Positions 63,046 to 64,000 of a DNA stretch of 64,000 nt are shown here, piece by piece. Source of the DNA: Ichthyophis bannanicus. Taxonomy: Eukaryota > Chordata > Amphibia > Gymnophiona > Ichthyophiidae. Under the pieces are notes generated by a model. It searched no databases. It was not told where the DNA came from and was given only the letters and a program-made list of their open reading frames with translations. The stretch lies in assembly GCA_033557465.1 (NCBI GenBank), contig CM066033.1, positions 1,358,397,834 through 1,358,461,833 of the forward strand, in the 5' to 3' direction. Each line of letters starts with the position of its first letter. Within the stretch, counting starts at the first letter, position 1. Both the position numbers and the translations under genes were made by a program.

Positions 63046-63635
63046 GAGCCCGATTCAGGAAGGGGGACATCCGGGCCATCCAGACTGCCTAGTGCAAGAT
63101 GGGCCCTTTAGGACCTGATTCTGGACCGTGGGAACAAAATGTCCAGTGGTAACCAGAATCGGCCCGAGGATGGCCCAGCATGCCCCTGCCTGCCTGCGGC
63201 GATGTCTTCCCTGCAGGCTCCCCTGGCTGCTGTGGCTCAGCCCCACCCTTTTTCCAGCCATCTGACCCATGGGTGGCCAGCTAGAGCCTGGAATGGGCAG
63301 CAGGGACCCCTCCACACCCGGCCTTGGCTCCAGGGGGGATCCCCGGGCCTGATTGCTGGGTCAGTGATGCTTATTCCACTTTTGAGATGAAATAAGCAGC
63401 ACGTCCCCTTCAGCCCAGCAGGATATACAGGGCTGTAACCTGAATCAGCCCTGTATGTTCTGCCAAACAGGAACGCCCCTGGTCTGCCCAGATCCTGTCC
63501 CCCACCGGCTCTCCCCATCCTGCTGCTTAAATGTACTGGGAGAACCAGAGGGGGAATTTGGCCCAGACGCTTGCAGGGCTGCGCGTCCCACCAGGACATG
63601 CAGCCTCACAACCCACATCCCAGGATTGGGCCCAC
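63046..63635. repeat. Palindromic repeat family, copy 3
   Basis: It begins GAGCCCGATTCAGGAAG and ends CCCAGGATTGGGCCC, near-inverse ends. The inner CTTATTCCACTTTTGAG...AATAAG block (63370-63395) and CAGGGCTG-ATTCAGCCCTG hairpin (63429-63458) match copies 1 and 2. No coding function is evident. Confidence 0.65.
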
Positions 63636-63689
63636 TATTTTCTTTGCATATGCTTGAGTGTCACATGTAGGATTTTTTCCCAGTTGGTA

Positions 63690-64000
63690 GGTGGTCATAC
63701 GTATGCAATAGGTGCAAGGAGCTGTTTGCTCTCAGGGAATGAGTCCAATCTCTGGAGGCTAGAGTAGCAGACTTGGAGGACATAAAGTATATAGATGAGA
63801 CTCACAGGGACATAGTACTAAAGCCCTACCGTCAGTCTGGCAGCCTTGCTGTTGCCATGGAGAAGAGATGTCACATGACAGGAAAGCATCACCCTGGTGT
63901 GGCAGGAAGTGATCCCATACCTAGGATCGGTCCTCCAAGTGATGTAAAACCCTTTCACACTGAGGAGGTTTCTCCAGGGCCATGTGCTCATTAGGGAAGG
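63690..64000 (+). pseudogene. Possible CR1 ORF1 fragment
   Basis: The frame gives CNRCKELFALRE, a stop, then QSLEARVADLEDIKYIDETHRD. A CxxC start and leucine-heptad helix are seen in the N-terminal part of CR1 ORF1 proteins, which bind element RNA. The piece runs off the end of the window. The assignment rests on a short pattern and could be wrong. Confidence 0.45.

Overview
This is vertebrate nuclear DNA made almost entirely of transposable elements. I recognise no host protein-coding exon, no rRNA or tRNA gene and no prokaryotic feature. The mix is several CR1 lineages, L2-like LINEs, an RTE/BovB-like LINE, a DIRS retrotransposon, an element with Ngaro-like split repeats, a gammaretrovirus-like provirus, hAT elements and a tRNA-derived SINE. 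That mix, together with CR1 3' ends finishing in repeats of CTTATGTT, fits a large amphibian genome. A caecilian is my best guess, from general knowledge only; a reptile such as a turtle or tuatara is not excluded.

Layout. 1-2.7 kb: a small minisatellite, an L2 3' end and a CR1 3' end. 2.7-18.2 kb: a class I (gamma-like) endogenous retrovirus with two LTRs, a tRNA-Gly-type primer site, a duplicated leader/matrix start, broken gag-pro-pol and almost no env. Three hAT-type elements lie inside its leader and gag, each with an 8-bp target duplication. 18.2-19.0 kb: an L2-like fragment. 19.2-25.3 kb: a GC-rich element whose ends have the order A1 ... B1-A2-B2. 25.3-29.6 kb: an L2 tail, a SINE, a palindromic repeat and a minus-strand CR1 split by a fourth hAT element. 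29.6-32.3 kb: no recognisable feature.

32.3-50.8 kb is a deep nest. An L2-like LINE tail holds a palindromic repeat and a minus-strand RTE element with a 12-bp target duplication. The RTE element is split by a CR1. The CR1 is split by an L2-like LINE with an intact reading frame of about 1035 codons, and again by a reversed L2 fragment with a 5-bp duplication. The intact LINE is preceded by 38 near-identical head-to-tail 148-bp units, which together with it fill one gap in the CR1. I read the array as the monomeric 5' promoter region of the LINE; this is the most interesting structure in the window.

50.8-64 kb: decayed LINE pieces, a (CA)n tract, a near-perfect hairpin, and a nearly intact DIRS element (gag, RT-RNase H, tyrosine recombinase, inverted termini, internal complementary region) inserted without target duplication in a CR1. 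After that come another L2-like LINE, a CR1 RT piece, a third palindromic repeat and a possible CR1 ORF1 fragment. All homology calls come from reading motifs by eye; no database search was run.
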